Of a DNA stretch of 64,000 bases, positions 45,601 through 56,677 are shown piece by piece (positions within the stretch are counted from its first letter, which is position 1; every line of letters starts with the position of its first letter). The translations under genes were made by a program, and so were the position numbers. Source of the DNA: Mucor racemosus (lineage: Eukaryota > Mucoromycota > Mucoromycetes > Mucorales > Mucoraceae). The notes under the pieces are model-generated. The model saw nothing but the letters and a program-made list of their open reading frames with translations, was not told where the DNA came from and did not search any database. The stretch is taken from NCBI GenBank assembly GCA_027405735.1, contig JAPEHQ010000001.1:3472001-3536000 (forward strand), read 5' to 3'.

Positions 45601-48206
45601 ACAAAGAAACCGCCTCAAGTTGCTTTTGCCTTGGTTAAACATGCGTGTTACAGCTGGAAGCACTGATCCCGAGGTTTACAATGCTTTGGCCAAGATTTAC
45701 ATTGATACCAACAACAATCCCGAACCTTTCCTTAAGGAAAATGAGTTTTATAACCCTCGTGCTATCGGTAAATACTGTGAAAAGAGAGATCCTTATTTAG
45801 CTTATATTTGTTATGAGAAGGGTCAATGTGATTATGAATTGATTCACATCACAACTGAAAATTCCATGTTCAAGCATCAAGCTCGTTATCTTGTTCATCG
45901 TCGTGATCAAGCTCTTTGGGGTACCGTTTTGGTTGAAAGCAATGAACATCGTCGTGAATTGATTGATCAAATTGTTGCAACTGCTCTCCCTGAATGTACT
46001 GATCCTGATGATGTTTCTAGCACTGTTAAGGCTTTTATGGCTGCCGACTTACCCAATGAATTGATTGAACTTTTGGAAAAGATCGTCTTGGAGAACAGTG
46101 CTTTCAACGATAACAAGACCTTGCAAAACTTGTTGATCTTTACTGCTGTCAAGGCTGATCCCTCTCGTGTTATGGATTACATTAACCGCCTTGATAACTT
46201 TGATGCTTCCGACGTTGCTGAAGTTTGTATTGGTGAAAACTTGTTTGAAGAAGCTTTTGTTATTTACAAGAAGCACAATGTTGATGCTAATGCTATTGAT
46301 GTCTTGATTGAAAAGATTGGTGATCTTGACCGTGCATATGAGTTTGCCGAACGTGCTGATAAACCTGAGGTGTGGAGTAAGCTTGCAAAGGCTCAATTGG
46401 AACAAATGCATGTTAAGGAAGCTATCGATTCTTACATTCGTGCTGGTGATATGTCCAACTACATGGAAGTTACTCGTAATGCCTCTATGGATAACAAGTA
46501 TGAAGACCTTGTTCGTTATTTACAAATGGCTCGTAAGCAATCTCGTGAACCTTTTATTGAAACTGAATTGTTATATGCCTTTGCAAAGACCGATCGTTTA
46601 GCTGATATGGAAGACTTTTTGGCTAGCCCTAATATTGCTCAAATTCAAGAGGTTGGTGATCGTTGTTTCCGTGCTGGTATGTATGAAGCAGCCAAGATTT
46701 TGTACACCAGTATCTCCAATCATGCCAGTTTGGCTCAAACTTTGGTTCACTTGAAGGATTATCAAGGTGCTGTTGATTGTGCTCGTAAGGCTAACTCTAC
46801 CAAGGTTTGGAAGGAAGTTAATGCTGAATGTATTCAACAACGTGAATTCCGTTTGGCTCAAATCTGTGGTCTCCACATTGTTGTTCATGCCGAGGAATTA
46901 GACGAACTTGTCAAGACTTATGAAAAGAACGGCTTCTTTGAAGAAATTATCAAGTTATTGGAAGCTGGTTTAGGTTTAGAAAGAGCCCATATGGGTATGT
47001 TTACCGAGCTTGCTATTCTTTACTCCAAGTATGCCCCTGATATGATGATGGAACATCTTAAGCTTTATGTTTCTCGTATCAATATGCCCAAGGTTATTCG
47101 TGCCTGTTCTGATGTTCATTTATGGCGTGAACTTGTTTTCTTGTATGTCAATTATGATGAATTTGATAATGCTGTCACTGCCATGATGGAACACTCTGTT
47201 GATTCTTGGGAACATAGCGCTTTCAAGGAAATTATTGTCAAGGTCTCCAACATTGAATTGTATTACAAGGCACTTAAATTTTACCTTGCTGAGCAACCAT
47301 TATTATTAAATGATTTGCTCTCTGTTATGGTACCTCGTATCAAGCATACTCGTGTTGTTCAAATCTTTGAAAAGTCTGATAATATTCCTTTGATCAAGCA
47401 ATATTTGATCTCTGTTCAAGATACTAATAATAAGGACGTCAACACTGCTTTGAATGAACTCTATATTGAAGAAGAAGACTTTGAAGCATTGCGTGATTCC
47501 ATTGATCATCATGATAATATTGATCCTGTTGATCTTGCCAAGCGTTTAGAAAAGCATGATTTACTTGAATTCCGTCGTATTGCTGCACATCTTTATAAGA
47601 GAAACAGAAGATGGAGACAATCTATTGCTCTTTCCAAGGAAGATCGTTTATTCAAGGATGCTATGGAAACAGCTGCTGAATCCAAGGACCGTGAGGTCGC
47701 TGAAGAACTCTTGCAATATTTTATTGAGGTTGGTAAGCGTGAATGCTTTGCCGCTATGCTTTACACATGTTATGATTTGATGAGACCTGATGTTGTTATG
47801 GAATTATCTTGGAGACATGGTTTGAATGACTTTGCTATGCCATATATGATTAATACTATGAAGGAACAATTCACCAAGGTAAGCTCAAGATAAAAGTGGA
47901 TTTGGATACCGTATTAAATGTATATATTATAGATCTCTGTGTTGGATAAGGAAATGAACGAACTTAAAGAAAAAGTCGCTAAACAAGAATCCAATAATGA
48001 AAATGGTTAGTATCTTGATTGTAAAATCTGATAGTTAGATTACTGATCTTTTGAATAATTTAGCACCTGCTGTAGCTATGAGTTCTGGTATGGGTAACCC
48101 ACTCATGTTGACAGCTCCCGGCAGCGGAATGATGTCTCAACAATCTCCAATGATGACTGGTGCATCTTTCTCCCCTTCTCCTAATCAGCAATTTGGTGGT
48201 TTCTAA
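42678..48206 (+). CDS. CHC1: Clathrin heavy chain (1682 aa)
   Basis: Nine exons: 42678-42719, 42769-42976, 43033-43466, 43535-43819, 43883-44080, 44144-44857, 44927-47878, 47933-48005, 48064-48206. They join in frame to 1682 residues; animal and yeast chains are about 1650-1680. The N-terminal beta-propeller (about 1-330) starts [17 protein letters not shown] and contains [12 protein letters not shown] flexible linker is followed by the long helical leg of CHCR repeats (about 530-1580) with [20 protein letters not shown] and RMNMP-type heptads. The trimerisation hub and a short tail come last; PLMLTAPG in the tail corresponds to the QLMLT motif that recruits Hsc70 for uncoating. Function: forms triskelia that coat endocytic and Golgi vesicles. 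Seven exons end in phase 0. Poly(A) signal AATAAAATAA near 48300. Very confident; no defects seen. Confidence 0.97.
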
Positions 48207-48729
48207 AGCTTATAATGACTTTAAAAAAATACAGAAGCCTCTAAAAAACTACTCCATTTATTTTTTCACCTTTTCTTTACCACAATTCACTTTTTCCTAT
48301 AATAAAATAATCCTTTAAACATTGCTTAAACATGAAAAAAATCAGATTTTTGTTGTGATAAGCTAATCGGAGTTTCATCATAGGAAACCAATTTTTGGGA
48401 TGCATCGTACACCCTATAGACCCGTGATAAATAACAATTGAATTTAGACTTTTATTCCAAAAAAAAAAATATAATTATAAACTTGAAATGTTTTTCAACA
48501 TGTGTGCAGTTTTTGATTGCATAAATTTGTATTTTAGATACCAGAATAACTCTTTAAATCAGTTAAATGTGTTTCGGAGCTTGCTTCTTGTAGTACCTGC
48601 AAACACAAAAATAAGTCCTAACCCTTTAAAAGAGCTTGAAATTTTTTAATTTCAATTAAATCATTTTCTTTTTTCACTTTTTCATCATTTTTTTTTTTTT
48701 TTTTTTTTTTTCTAGTTTTTTTTCTCAAA
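48207..48729. other. Spacer after the clathrin gene
   Basis: 3' UTR of clathrin, then promoter of the next gene, which ends in a T tract of about 25 at 48690-48714. Confidence 0.5.
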
Positions 48730-49425
48730 ATGATAGCTCGTACAAGCTTAAAGACATTATATAATCGAAAAACATTTGGCAAGTTCACACCATTAACTTG
48801 TGAACAAAAGCAACAAAAAAGAGATTCCTCTTCTTCATCTTATAATGATAATAATGAAGATAAAGATAAAAAGCAACAAATAACAAAATCAACGACACAA
48901 AAAAAGAATCATGTTCCAGATATACCATCTTTTATGCCTGTAGTCAACATTCCAGTTGCAGAACTAGCTCACAACGCTTTCTTTTCATTGCATCGTCCAT
49001 TGCTTGGTCTTTCTACACCACGCCCATTTTTAGCGGGGGATATGGTTGGACAAATTAAGAAGGAAGAAGATAGTGAAAGTAAGTTTTATATTATAGTGAA
49101 CTTTGTATAATCCAATTCTAATCCACATGATGTAGCTGAAGAAGCATTATTACAATATATGACGACCCTTCGACCTTTTGAACCCCCAGGGTTAGACACA
49201 ATTAAAGAAGAAAAATGTTCTACAACTACATTAACAGTCGAAGTAGATCCATCTTACTTTTTAAATCACAACAACAACCACGATGAAATTGCTGATTATT
49301 TAACCGCTATGCAAGAAAAATTGGATCTTCTTTATGATGAACGAACCAGAAAATTAAGCAATTCTGTATTAAAAAAGAAGACTAGACGCTTAAGAAAGCG
49401 TAAAGGCTTTTTTGAAAAGAATTGA
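48730..49425 (+). CDS. Small basic protein of unknown function, possibly mitochondrial (212 aa)
   Basis: Two exons, 48730-49078 and 49136-49425, joined by a 57-nt intron (GTAAGT..TGTAG), give 212 residues. I do not recognise the family. The N-terminus (MIARTSLKTLYNRKTFGKF) is basic and hydroxylated, compatible with mitochondrial import. A serine/aspartate/lysine-rich low-complexity stretch follows, then a conserved-looking hydrophobic part IPSFMPVVNIPVAELAHNAF followed by FSLHRPLLGL. The C-terminus is very basic: SVLKKKTRRLRKRKGFFEKN. The combination of import-like start and lysine/arginine-rich end recalls small mitochondrial ribosome-associated proteins (a COX24/mS38-like role is one possibility), but this is a guess. 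Splicing in frame and the long frame argue that it is a real gene. Poly(A) signal AATAAAA near 49495. Confidence 0.65.
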
Positions 49426-50823
49426 TGTCTTTTTGCATATACTTGTATAAGAAATACCACCTTTTTGTAATATATTTAATGCCTCAGTTTTAAAATAAAA
49501 ATCATACGATTTTTGACATGTCATGTTATTTTATTTTTATTGCCATTTTTAGGTTAATGTCGTCCAGATTTATGGGTTCTGGATGCTGTAGATTTCCAAT
49601 TCAACAATATTATTTAGTCATATTGAACTATAATGGCCAAATTAACTTTGATTTACTCGAATTAAACCTTCTTTTCTGGTCAACATGAAATTTCAATGGG
49701 TTAGCTCCATCGATAGCAAAATTAGAAATTTATAATTAGTGCATTTGGTTACCATATGATCATGAAATAATATGGAGATATTCCAACTTGTACAACTTTA
49801 TCTAATGTCGACATTTAACAATGTGATTATTCAATATTTGGCATAACAATTATTATAAATCGGTACAAATTACAGCCAATTCACATTGCGTAATTCAGCA
49901 AGCAAGTTTTTGCTTGAATACTATGTTACTGACTATCAGGCCCATTATCCAACAATAATGCATGTTATGCTCAATTCAACATATTATATATCTTTTATCG
50001 TTCTTTTTATTCAACTGGGAGAAGGATGTGATTCCATTGTTTCAGATAAATCATTCATTTTCGCCTGGTACCGAGTTTTCATATTGAGCTAGTTTTTGAT
50101 CTGTCAGCTCCAGTTACTTATCAATATTTACGCTTCTTTCATAAGATGTTATTATGTTTAGACCATTATATAATTCATTGAGGTGTATAATAGCTTTATG
50201 GAACGCTTGATCAATAATAAGATATAATAGTGATTTAGCAAAAGAAAAAAAAAACCACCCCTGATGAGGCTTCTCGTCTCAATCTGATATTAAATTAACT
50301 AATACAAGTGCTATTTCCATCAAAAAAATAATAAATAATAGCCAGCTACTGTAATTTTTCTTTTATTGTTAAAGAATAATGTTTTCGTAACTACCTCTTG
50401 TATGAAAATCCTTTACATGTCGCTCAATGCTGTTTACGATTCTGAGATTTAATCATTTTGATGCTGTTTTTTGTGATTCAAGTCAATCGTGCTAATTTAC
50501 ACATTAAAAATAGCCAAAATATACATAATAATGTTGTTCAATACATTGATATTACTTTTCCATTGATTTTCTATGAAAAAGTAAGGGTACAAACTCTTCA
50601 TTTTAATTTTCATTTTGTAGCGTTGTTGTAAATTCTATATTCTTCATTCAAAACTTCACATAAAAGAAGCGTAAAGGAAATGTAATTTTCACTAATAATT
50701 AATCTGAACAAAAATAAATCAAGGAAGAGAAATATCTGGCGATTATTTTTTTCTTATTATTCTATTTAATATCCCTCCTGCGATTCACAACGTTAAACGT
50801 TGACCCGTTACTGCGCCCCGAGA

Positions 50824-50859
<36 letters not shown>

Positions 50860-50933
50860 ATTTTGATATCTATTGAATGCGACATATTTTATTTAATTAT
50901 TTATTTATACAACATCTACAGTATCTATTACAT
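49426..50933. other. Intergenic, no gene seen
   Basis: AT-rich DNA between convergent genes. A poly(A) tract of about 32 lies at 50826-50857. Short frames only. Confidence 0.5.
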
Positions 50934-52412
50934 TTATTTTTTAACGACATCATTGGCAGCAGCAGCAGCCTTAACGCCATCTTTATTCTTCAAGTCTTTC
51001 ACAGCCCCTTGAGCTTCATGTGCAGCTTCAATACCATCATCCTTTTTCAACTCTTTAACAGCATTTTGTGCCTTATTTGCAGCCTTGGCACCATCCTTTT
51101 CTTTCAATTCTTTGACAGCATCTTGTGCCTTATTTGCAGCCTTGGCACCATCCTTTTCCTTCAACTCCAAAACGGCATCTTGTGCCTTATGTGCAGCTTC
51201 GACGCCATCTGACTCCTTTAATTGAACGACAGCTTCTTGGGCTTCCTTTGCAGCCTCAATGCCTTCATTTTCTTTGGCAGCTAACTTCTTTTTATTAGAA
51301 GACTTTCTATTTCTATTAGATTTCTTGGGCTTGGGAGTTTCTTGTTGACCGTCAGTTGCAGGTTGAGCCTTGGGCTTTTTGCTTTTAGGCTTTCTTTCGG
51401 TATTCTTCTCAGATGTAGCAGCAGAAATATGAAGAATACGACCTTCAACTTCTACTTCACCAAATTCTTTCAAAACTTTGTTCATTTCATCGACAGTTTT
51501 TAATTCGACAAAACCATAACCCTTGGAGCCACCACTAAATTAAAATATATGTTAGACACGTCGTTATACCAACAATGATGAACAAAATAATCACTTACTT
51601 TCTTTTAATAGCAACAAGAGTTGATTCCACTTGATAAGCTGCGAATAATTCAGTCAAACCATCGACCTTAAGGTTAAGAGGGAGGTTGGCTACAAAAACA
51701 GTTGTCTTTGGCTTGGGTTCTGTAGGTTCATCTTTAGAAGTTTCAACAGATGAAATAGGATCAACGGAAGCTTCGGAAGGAGATTCCTCGTCAGACTTTT
51801 TTTTAACAAAAAAAAAACACGCATGAGATTCTATAATCACTTACTCCCTGTAATCTTTACTTACTGTCTTACGCGATTTCTTGCTGCTCTTTCTCTTCTT
51901 CTTCTTCTCGCCAGCGGGCTTTGGCTCTCTAGGTTTAGCTAACTGAACACTAATTTCACGACCATCCAATTCTTTCTTATCGAGATTTGCGATGGCTTTC
52001 TCAGCTTCGGCCAAAGTACTATAAGCAACGAAACCATAGCCTCGAGGTCTACGACCTTGTTTGCTGATAATGGTTTCTAATCTATGTATAAGGGTCACGT
52101 AAATAAGTTTTGTACTACTTTATTGTAACTGTGACAATTTTAAACTTACACTTTGCCTGCTTGACTAAAGAATGCTTCAAGAGACTCGTCAGTGGTAGAA
52201 AAACTTAAATTACCAACGAAAACCTTCAGGAACTAATCAGTTTCTTTTTTCCCATGCGCCTTGGCATTTACTAAGCTTACCTTAACTAACTCATCCTCAG
52301 GAGCAGATGGAGTAGGAGAAACAGTAGGCTTCTTTTCAGCAGCAGCAGCAGTGTTAGCCGTAGCAGTAGCAGCAGCAGCAGTAGTAGTGGTGGTTTTAGG
52401 AGGAGTAGACAT
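50934..52412 (-). CDS. Two-RRM RNA-binding protein with tandem 19-residue repeat tail (406 aa)
   Basis: Minus strand, exons 52281-52412, 52150-52223, 51865-52081, 51599-51795, 50934-51534, in frame, 406 residues. Start is the MSTPPKTTTT methionine. After a T/A-rich low-complexity start come RRM1 (RNP2 VFVGNLSF, RNP1 RGYGFVAY; about residues 45-115) and RRM2 (RNP2 VFVANLPL, RNP1 KGYGFVEL; about 175-250). A lysine-rich linker KKKKRKSSKKSRK lies between and a second basic stretch after them. The last 110 residues are five to six copies of a 19-residue unit of the type DGAKAANKAQDAVKELKEK, predicted amphipathic helix. RRMs bind single-stranded RNA; the repeat tail may oligomerise or bind a partner. 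Closest class by style is a nucleolar or messenger-associated RRM protein, but no ortholog is claimed. The stop overlaps AATAAA. Confidence 0.85.
50985..51280 (-). repeat. 57-bp tandem repeat coding for the 19-residue units
   Basis: Five to six units of about 57 bp. The two central ones (about 51060-51175) are almost identical, with AAGGATGGTGCCAAGGCTGC shared, while the outer ones have diverged. All keep frame. Confidence 0.8.
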
Positions 52413-53734
52413 TTCTATTATTTTTAATTCTTTACAAAAATTTAGTTCAAACAAATAACTTTTTTTTTGTGAAATTTGTAACTAACCAAACTTGTGAAAA
52501 AGGGGGTAAAGAAAAGGGAAGAATCTGTGAAAAGGGAAATATGCCCTTTTTGTGCTGTGTTTTCATAAATTCATGCTGATGATGTCTCATAATTTTGCTG
52601 ACACGTCATTTGAACGTGGAAAAGGCAGTTAATTGAAATTACGGACCAGTAGAAGAGCTTATGTACTTCATGACAGAAACTCTTTTGTATTACCAAATGG
52701 AATTAAATTTACCTTTCACAAATAAAGTGGATAGTAAGGAGGCAACATAAACATTAAAAAACGACATATTTGTTACTTTAACCAAGTTCTTTACAAGATT
52801 TGTGTTTTGTTTTGAAGAATATTCTCGAATTATGAGGAAAACTACCGCAGCTGTGTGTTACTCTTCCTGGGAGGGGTTTAGTTTACTTCAAATCCAGAGT
52901 GATGATATTATATGCTATTTTCGATTATGAACTAGTGATTACAAACAGCAAATACATTGGTACCAGCTTACCTACTAAAAAGAGTATAGATAGCTAGTAA
53001 TATGAAGCCTCAGATATTTTTAATGCAATACTTTGCACGATGTATTAAAAGCTTTGTACATTGATATACCTCGAAAAGTACTGCAAATTAATGCAACACG
53101 TTTTCAAAATCAACATGCTTATTTTAGGACACAGACAAGCATGAGTAAGCTCTCATCTTTAATTAGTACCACAATCGTCTCGGGTTTATTAAGAGATACT
53201 TCAATCTGGGGCACTTGCAATAATTTGAAGAATGTTGTTTTGCAATAATGGTTTTATGGGCTATTTGATTACGAATTACAAAAAATAATCGAAGAAGGTG
53301 GAGCAGATATACAGATCATTGAAAGTGGAAATTATGATTCTTGAGGTTTCCCTACCAATAGATTGAGGTTAGAAAAATAATAACTAGAGATCCTAGATAA
53401 CAAATCGCTATATTTCTACTCATGTCTGTATTTGATTCAAGAAAGTATCTTTTACTTAATTTTTTTTTTTTTGCACTATATCCCTATTCAATGGCTAGCG
53501 ATCTGTTTTATCAAAAACCTTTTAAAAAGATTGTTTATCAGTTGAAAATTGTGATAAATATGCTGATATATCAAAACTTACACATTCTTATGCGCAATAT
53601 CTAGAATGAATGTGAGCTTTGCAGTACTTGTCACTTTCTGGCGAGTTTATTAAATATTTTGGTAGTTAAATAGGTCTTTTAAATAATGCTGTTCTTGTAC
53701 TTACAGTATAATCCAGTCGTGAGCTACTATGCAA
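52413..53734. other. Intergenic, no gene seen
   Basis: Promoter of the RRM gene next to 52412, then about 1.2 kb of AT-rich DNA with no supportable feature. Confidence 0.5.
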
Positions 53735-53786
53735 TTTTTTTTTCGACAAGAAATATTGGTTTTTCATTGAGATAACCAAGATAATA

Positions 53787-53849
53787 GGGACTTATCTTCA
53801 AGTTCGCATACTGAGTCCCGGACTCAAGTCCCACCCTAATGAGGGACTT
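53787..53849. promoter_or_regulatory. Left-end GGGACTT/AAGTCCC motif cluster of the Crypton
   Basis: GGGACTT at 53787-53793 and 53843-53849, AAGTCCC at 53826-53832, with GAGTCCCGGACTC between (53813-53825). The inner pair can form a hairpin. GCATACTGAGT here is mirrored by AGCATACTGGGT near the right end. Candidate recombinase-binding sites. Confidence 0.5.
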
Positions 53850-53996
53850 CAAATCAATAAATGTCTTATGATCAGCTTTCTGCATGAAATGTTTCACAAA
53901 TAAATATTACTGAGAGCTGTCATCGAAGAGAATATTCTTAATTTTAACAAATAAATAATAAACAAACCATTTGAAAAAGAATAATCCACTTATACA

Positions 53997-56356
53997 ATGA
54001 CTAAGAAAACTGCAACTGCATCTATTGATAGTAGAATGTCCGCTTCATCTTCTACCTTGATTGATAATGATATTGATATGATCAATATGATTGTCACTAA
54101 TGATATTGATACGGTCAATACTGATATGGTTGACAACAACCAAAATGATGGTTCCAATGTAATATATGACATGGCAAGGAGTCTTGAAATTACTGCTGAA
54201 CAAGCTCAAGATAATAGGCCCATAAACACTAAAAAAGCATATTCAGCGAAAGCTAAAGAGTTTCTTACATGGGCAGAGAAAACCTTTGTACATGAAGATA
54301 AATTGCAAAGAGGAATTGTTTCTGGGGAAAAATTAAATTACTTTCTACACAAGGAGGTGAAAGCAAAGAATATTGCTAATGAATTTAGCTTTTGATACTA
54401 ACTGTCTTGTACGCCCTTATTATCCCAGGTTTTAAATCGTTTCTCTTGCAGAAAAACGAAAACAAAAGCAGCTCAAAGAATCAAATTTTCAACTGTCGAA
54501 CAATACATAGCAGCAATTACAGATCTATACAAGACACAAGTTATAAAGAAAATAAATTGTAATAAAAATCCAAGAAAAGTAATTGCAAGCGTATTGAAAA
54601 GTGCTAAAGAACGAGAATTCCAGACCAAGAGATCTAATTGCGAAGATCGTGGAGAAGGAACACTTGCCGATGGTTATACTTCATTAGATCAAGTAGCGAA
54701 TGTCATACAGTTCTATTTGAATAGCCAAAGAAATCATGGAGAAAACTTGAGAGATGCTGCCGCATTTCTTTTCTCCCATTATTTTCTACTACGAGGACAA
54801 TCTATCAGGCATGCTGAATTGACAGATTTTCAAACAGTTAATTTAGATAATGAGAGTATCAGGCCTGACATAGAATGTCCTGCTCTGGTGATGGTGTTGC
54901 GACAGGGAAAAACAAACAAAAATAACCGCTTGGAACTTGGTGGCTGCATCCGTAACACTCGCGTTGAAATTTGCCCTATAATGTCTCTTGGCCTATATTT
55001 GTTTTGGCGTTTTCATGTTGAGAATGAGCCGTTTCCCGACTTCACTACTTCTCATAATTGGTATTTTATAAAGCTTTTTAAATCTGATAACCAGGATTTA
55101 AAGAAAATCTGGAGCTACAACAGCCATCGTGATGCCGTTATAAGAGGATTAGATGGAGCAAAAATTTTCTCTAAAACAAAAACACATATAAACCGTGGCT
55201 CTTCTGCGAGGATGGCTGATCTTGCTGGTGTTCACGAAGACCAAATTCGTCGTCTCGGTCGTTGGAATAACACAACAATGAATGGTGCTTACCTTACTGG
55301 TTTGCCCAGGGAAGCAATGCGAGCAATGGCGGGTTTTACTATTCAGCAAGGACAATTTTACATTCCCAGGGCCTCACTGGATCCTCCTGAAGATTTGACC
55401 AAGTTGATTTTTCCTCTACTGGATGAATGGAACGATCGATTACTAGCTAAGAATGTTGGTAAGAATAATGGTGACCCTATGGAAGTTACCGTGGCTGCAA
55501 AAGCTTGCTTTCAACTGTTTTTTATGTTGAGAAAAATTATTATTCAAGATTCAATTGTGATGATGGAGAAATTCCCCAATCATCCATTATGGCAAAATGA
55601 ATTGTTTTCTAATCCTATGTTTTTAGAATATAAAGAGTAAGCACTTGTTTGTGTTTTATATAGTATAAACTAATAAATCTTCTTCAAAGACGCATGACAG
55701 TGATCATGAAAGATAACAATGACCCTGCAAACATTTTGCTCCAACGTTGTGTTCCAATTTTAGAGGAAAAGATACGCATAATGCATAATGACCTTTCTTC
55801 AAAATTGAATGATCATCTCACTACTCAAGAAACAACTAATGATTATATAACCCGTCTAATTACAGGTCAAGCAAGTATAAACCTCAGCGTGAACTTACCA
55901 GATTTACAAAATGGCCAATCTCACATCTCAGCAACCACAAAACCACAACAAAACTTGATGTCAAATTCCAATCCACCACCACCAACATTATCCTCATCAT
56001 CATCAAATTCTCTTGAAGTTACAGAAAAGGTACCACATTACCAAATGAGTCGAGGAATTGTGTCCATCAAAGACTTGTGGAGAGAGTGGAAACATGGTTT
56101 GTGCGGTGGATATGCGGTACAAGATTTGGAAGAAAAGTTTGGAACAAGATGGAGACGAGCAGAGAAGGAAAAGAAGTTCTTCAATAGAAGAAAACTTATC
56201 ATCAAGACAATCGAGGATTACGCCATGAAAAGGAACATTAGTTTAGAAACTGCAGTAAATATTGCAGAACGAAGAAGATCACAGAAAGGATACTCGTTGC
56301 ATTGGTTGGCGAATAACAAAATTGAAATCTTTGGAGTCAATAATGGCTCATTGTAA
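53997..56356 (+). CDS. Crypton tyrosine recombinase with GCR1_C domain (744 aa)
   Basis: Three exons, 53997-54356, 54429-55636 and 55690-56356. Intron 1 is GTGAAA..TACTAAC..CCCAG (72 nt), intron 2 GTAAGC..ACTAAT..CAAAG (53 nt); both are needed and restore one 744-residue frame. Residues about 60-200 form the core-binding domain (NTKKAYSAKAKEFLTWAEK). The catalytic domain has Arg242 (LLRGQSIRHAEL), His373-x-x-Arg376 (THINRG), Trp399 (GRW) and the nucleophile Tyr408 (AYLTGL), the complete tyrosine recombinase set. Residues about 641-705 (MSRGIVSIKDLWREWKHGL, TRWRRAEKEKKFF, RRKLI) are a GCR1_C DNA-binding domain. Low-complexity serine/proline sequence lies before it. Family knowledge: this domain pair defines fungal Cryptons, and yeast Gcr1-type regulators descend from them. 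No stop or frameshift is seen. Confidence 0.92.
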
Positions 56357-56562
56357 TAGCTTTTTCTATTCTTTCTTTGCATTTCTTTATATTTTATTAT
56401 TATTTTTATATATATACATATATATTCAATAAATAAACATCATTCAGTTTACTGTAAATACAACAAGTATCATAATATCATATTGAAGTCTAAGCATAAC
56501 ATTTTACAAAATAAAGTCGATCTTGCCATGATTGTATTGACATAAATTTATTATTTTTTCCC

Positions 56563-56677
56563 TGGGGACTTGATCCGTAAATAAGTGCACTTATTTACGG
56601 TTGTTTCTCAAATAAGTGAGCTTATTAGCATACTGGGTTCTAATCGTGTAGGGGACTTCCGGGACTTCCGAGGACTT
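56563..56677. promoter_or_regulatory. Right-end motif cluster and palindromes of the Crypton
   Basis: GGGGACTTG at about 56564, then a perfect 26-bp palindrome at 56575-56600 (CCGTAAATAAG..CTTATTTACGG, centre TGCA), then AATAAGTGAGCTTATT at about 56612-56627. Finally there are three GGACTT units at 56653, 56662 and 56672, the first two followed by CC. The palindromes could form a transcription-ending or replication-blocking hairpin or be protein sites. Confidence 0.55.

Noticed and set aside
45227..47512. Several minus-strand frames opposite clathrin
   Set aside because: Shadows of a strongly coding exon with biased codon use.
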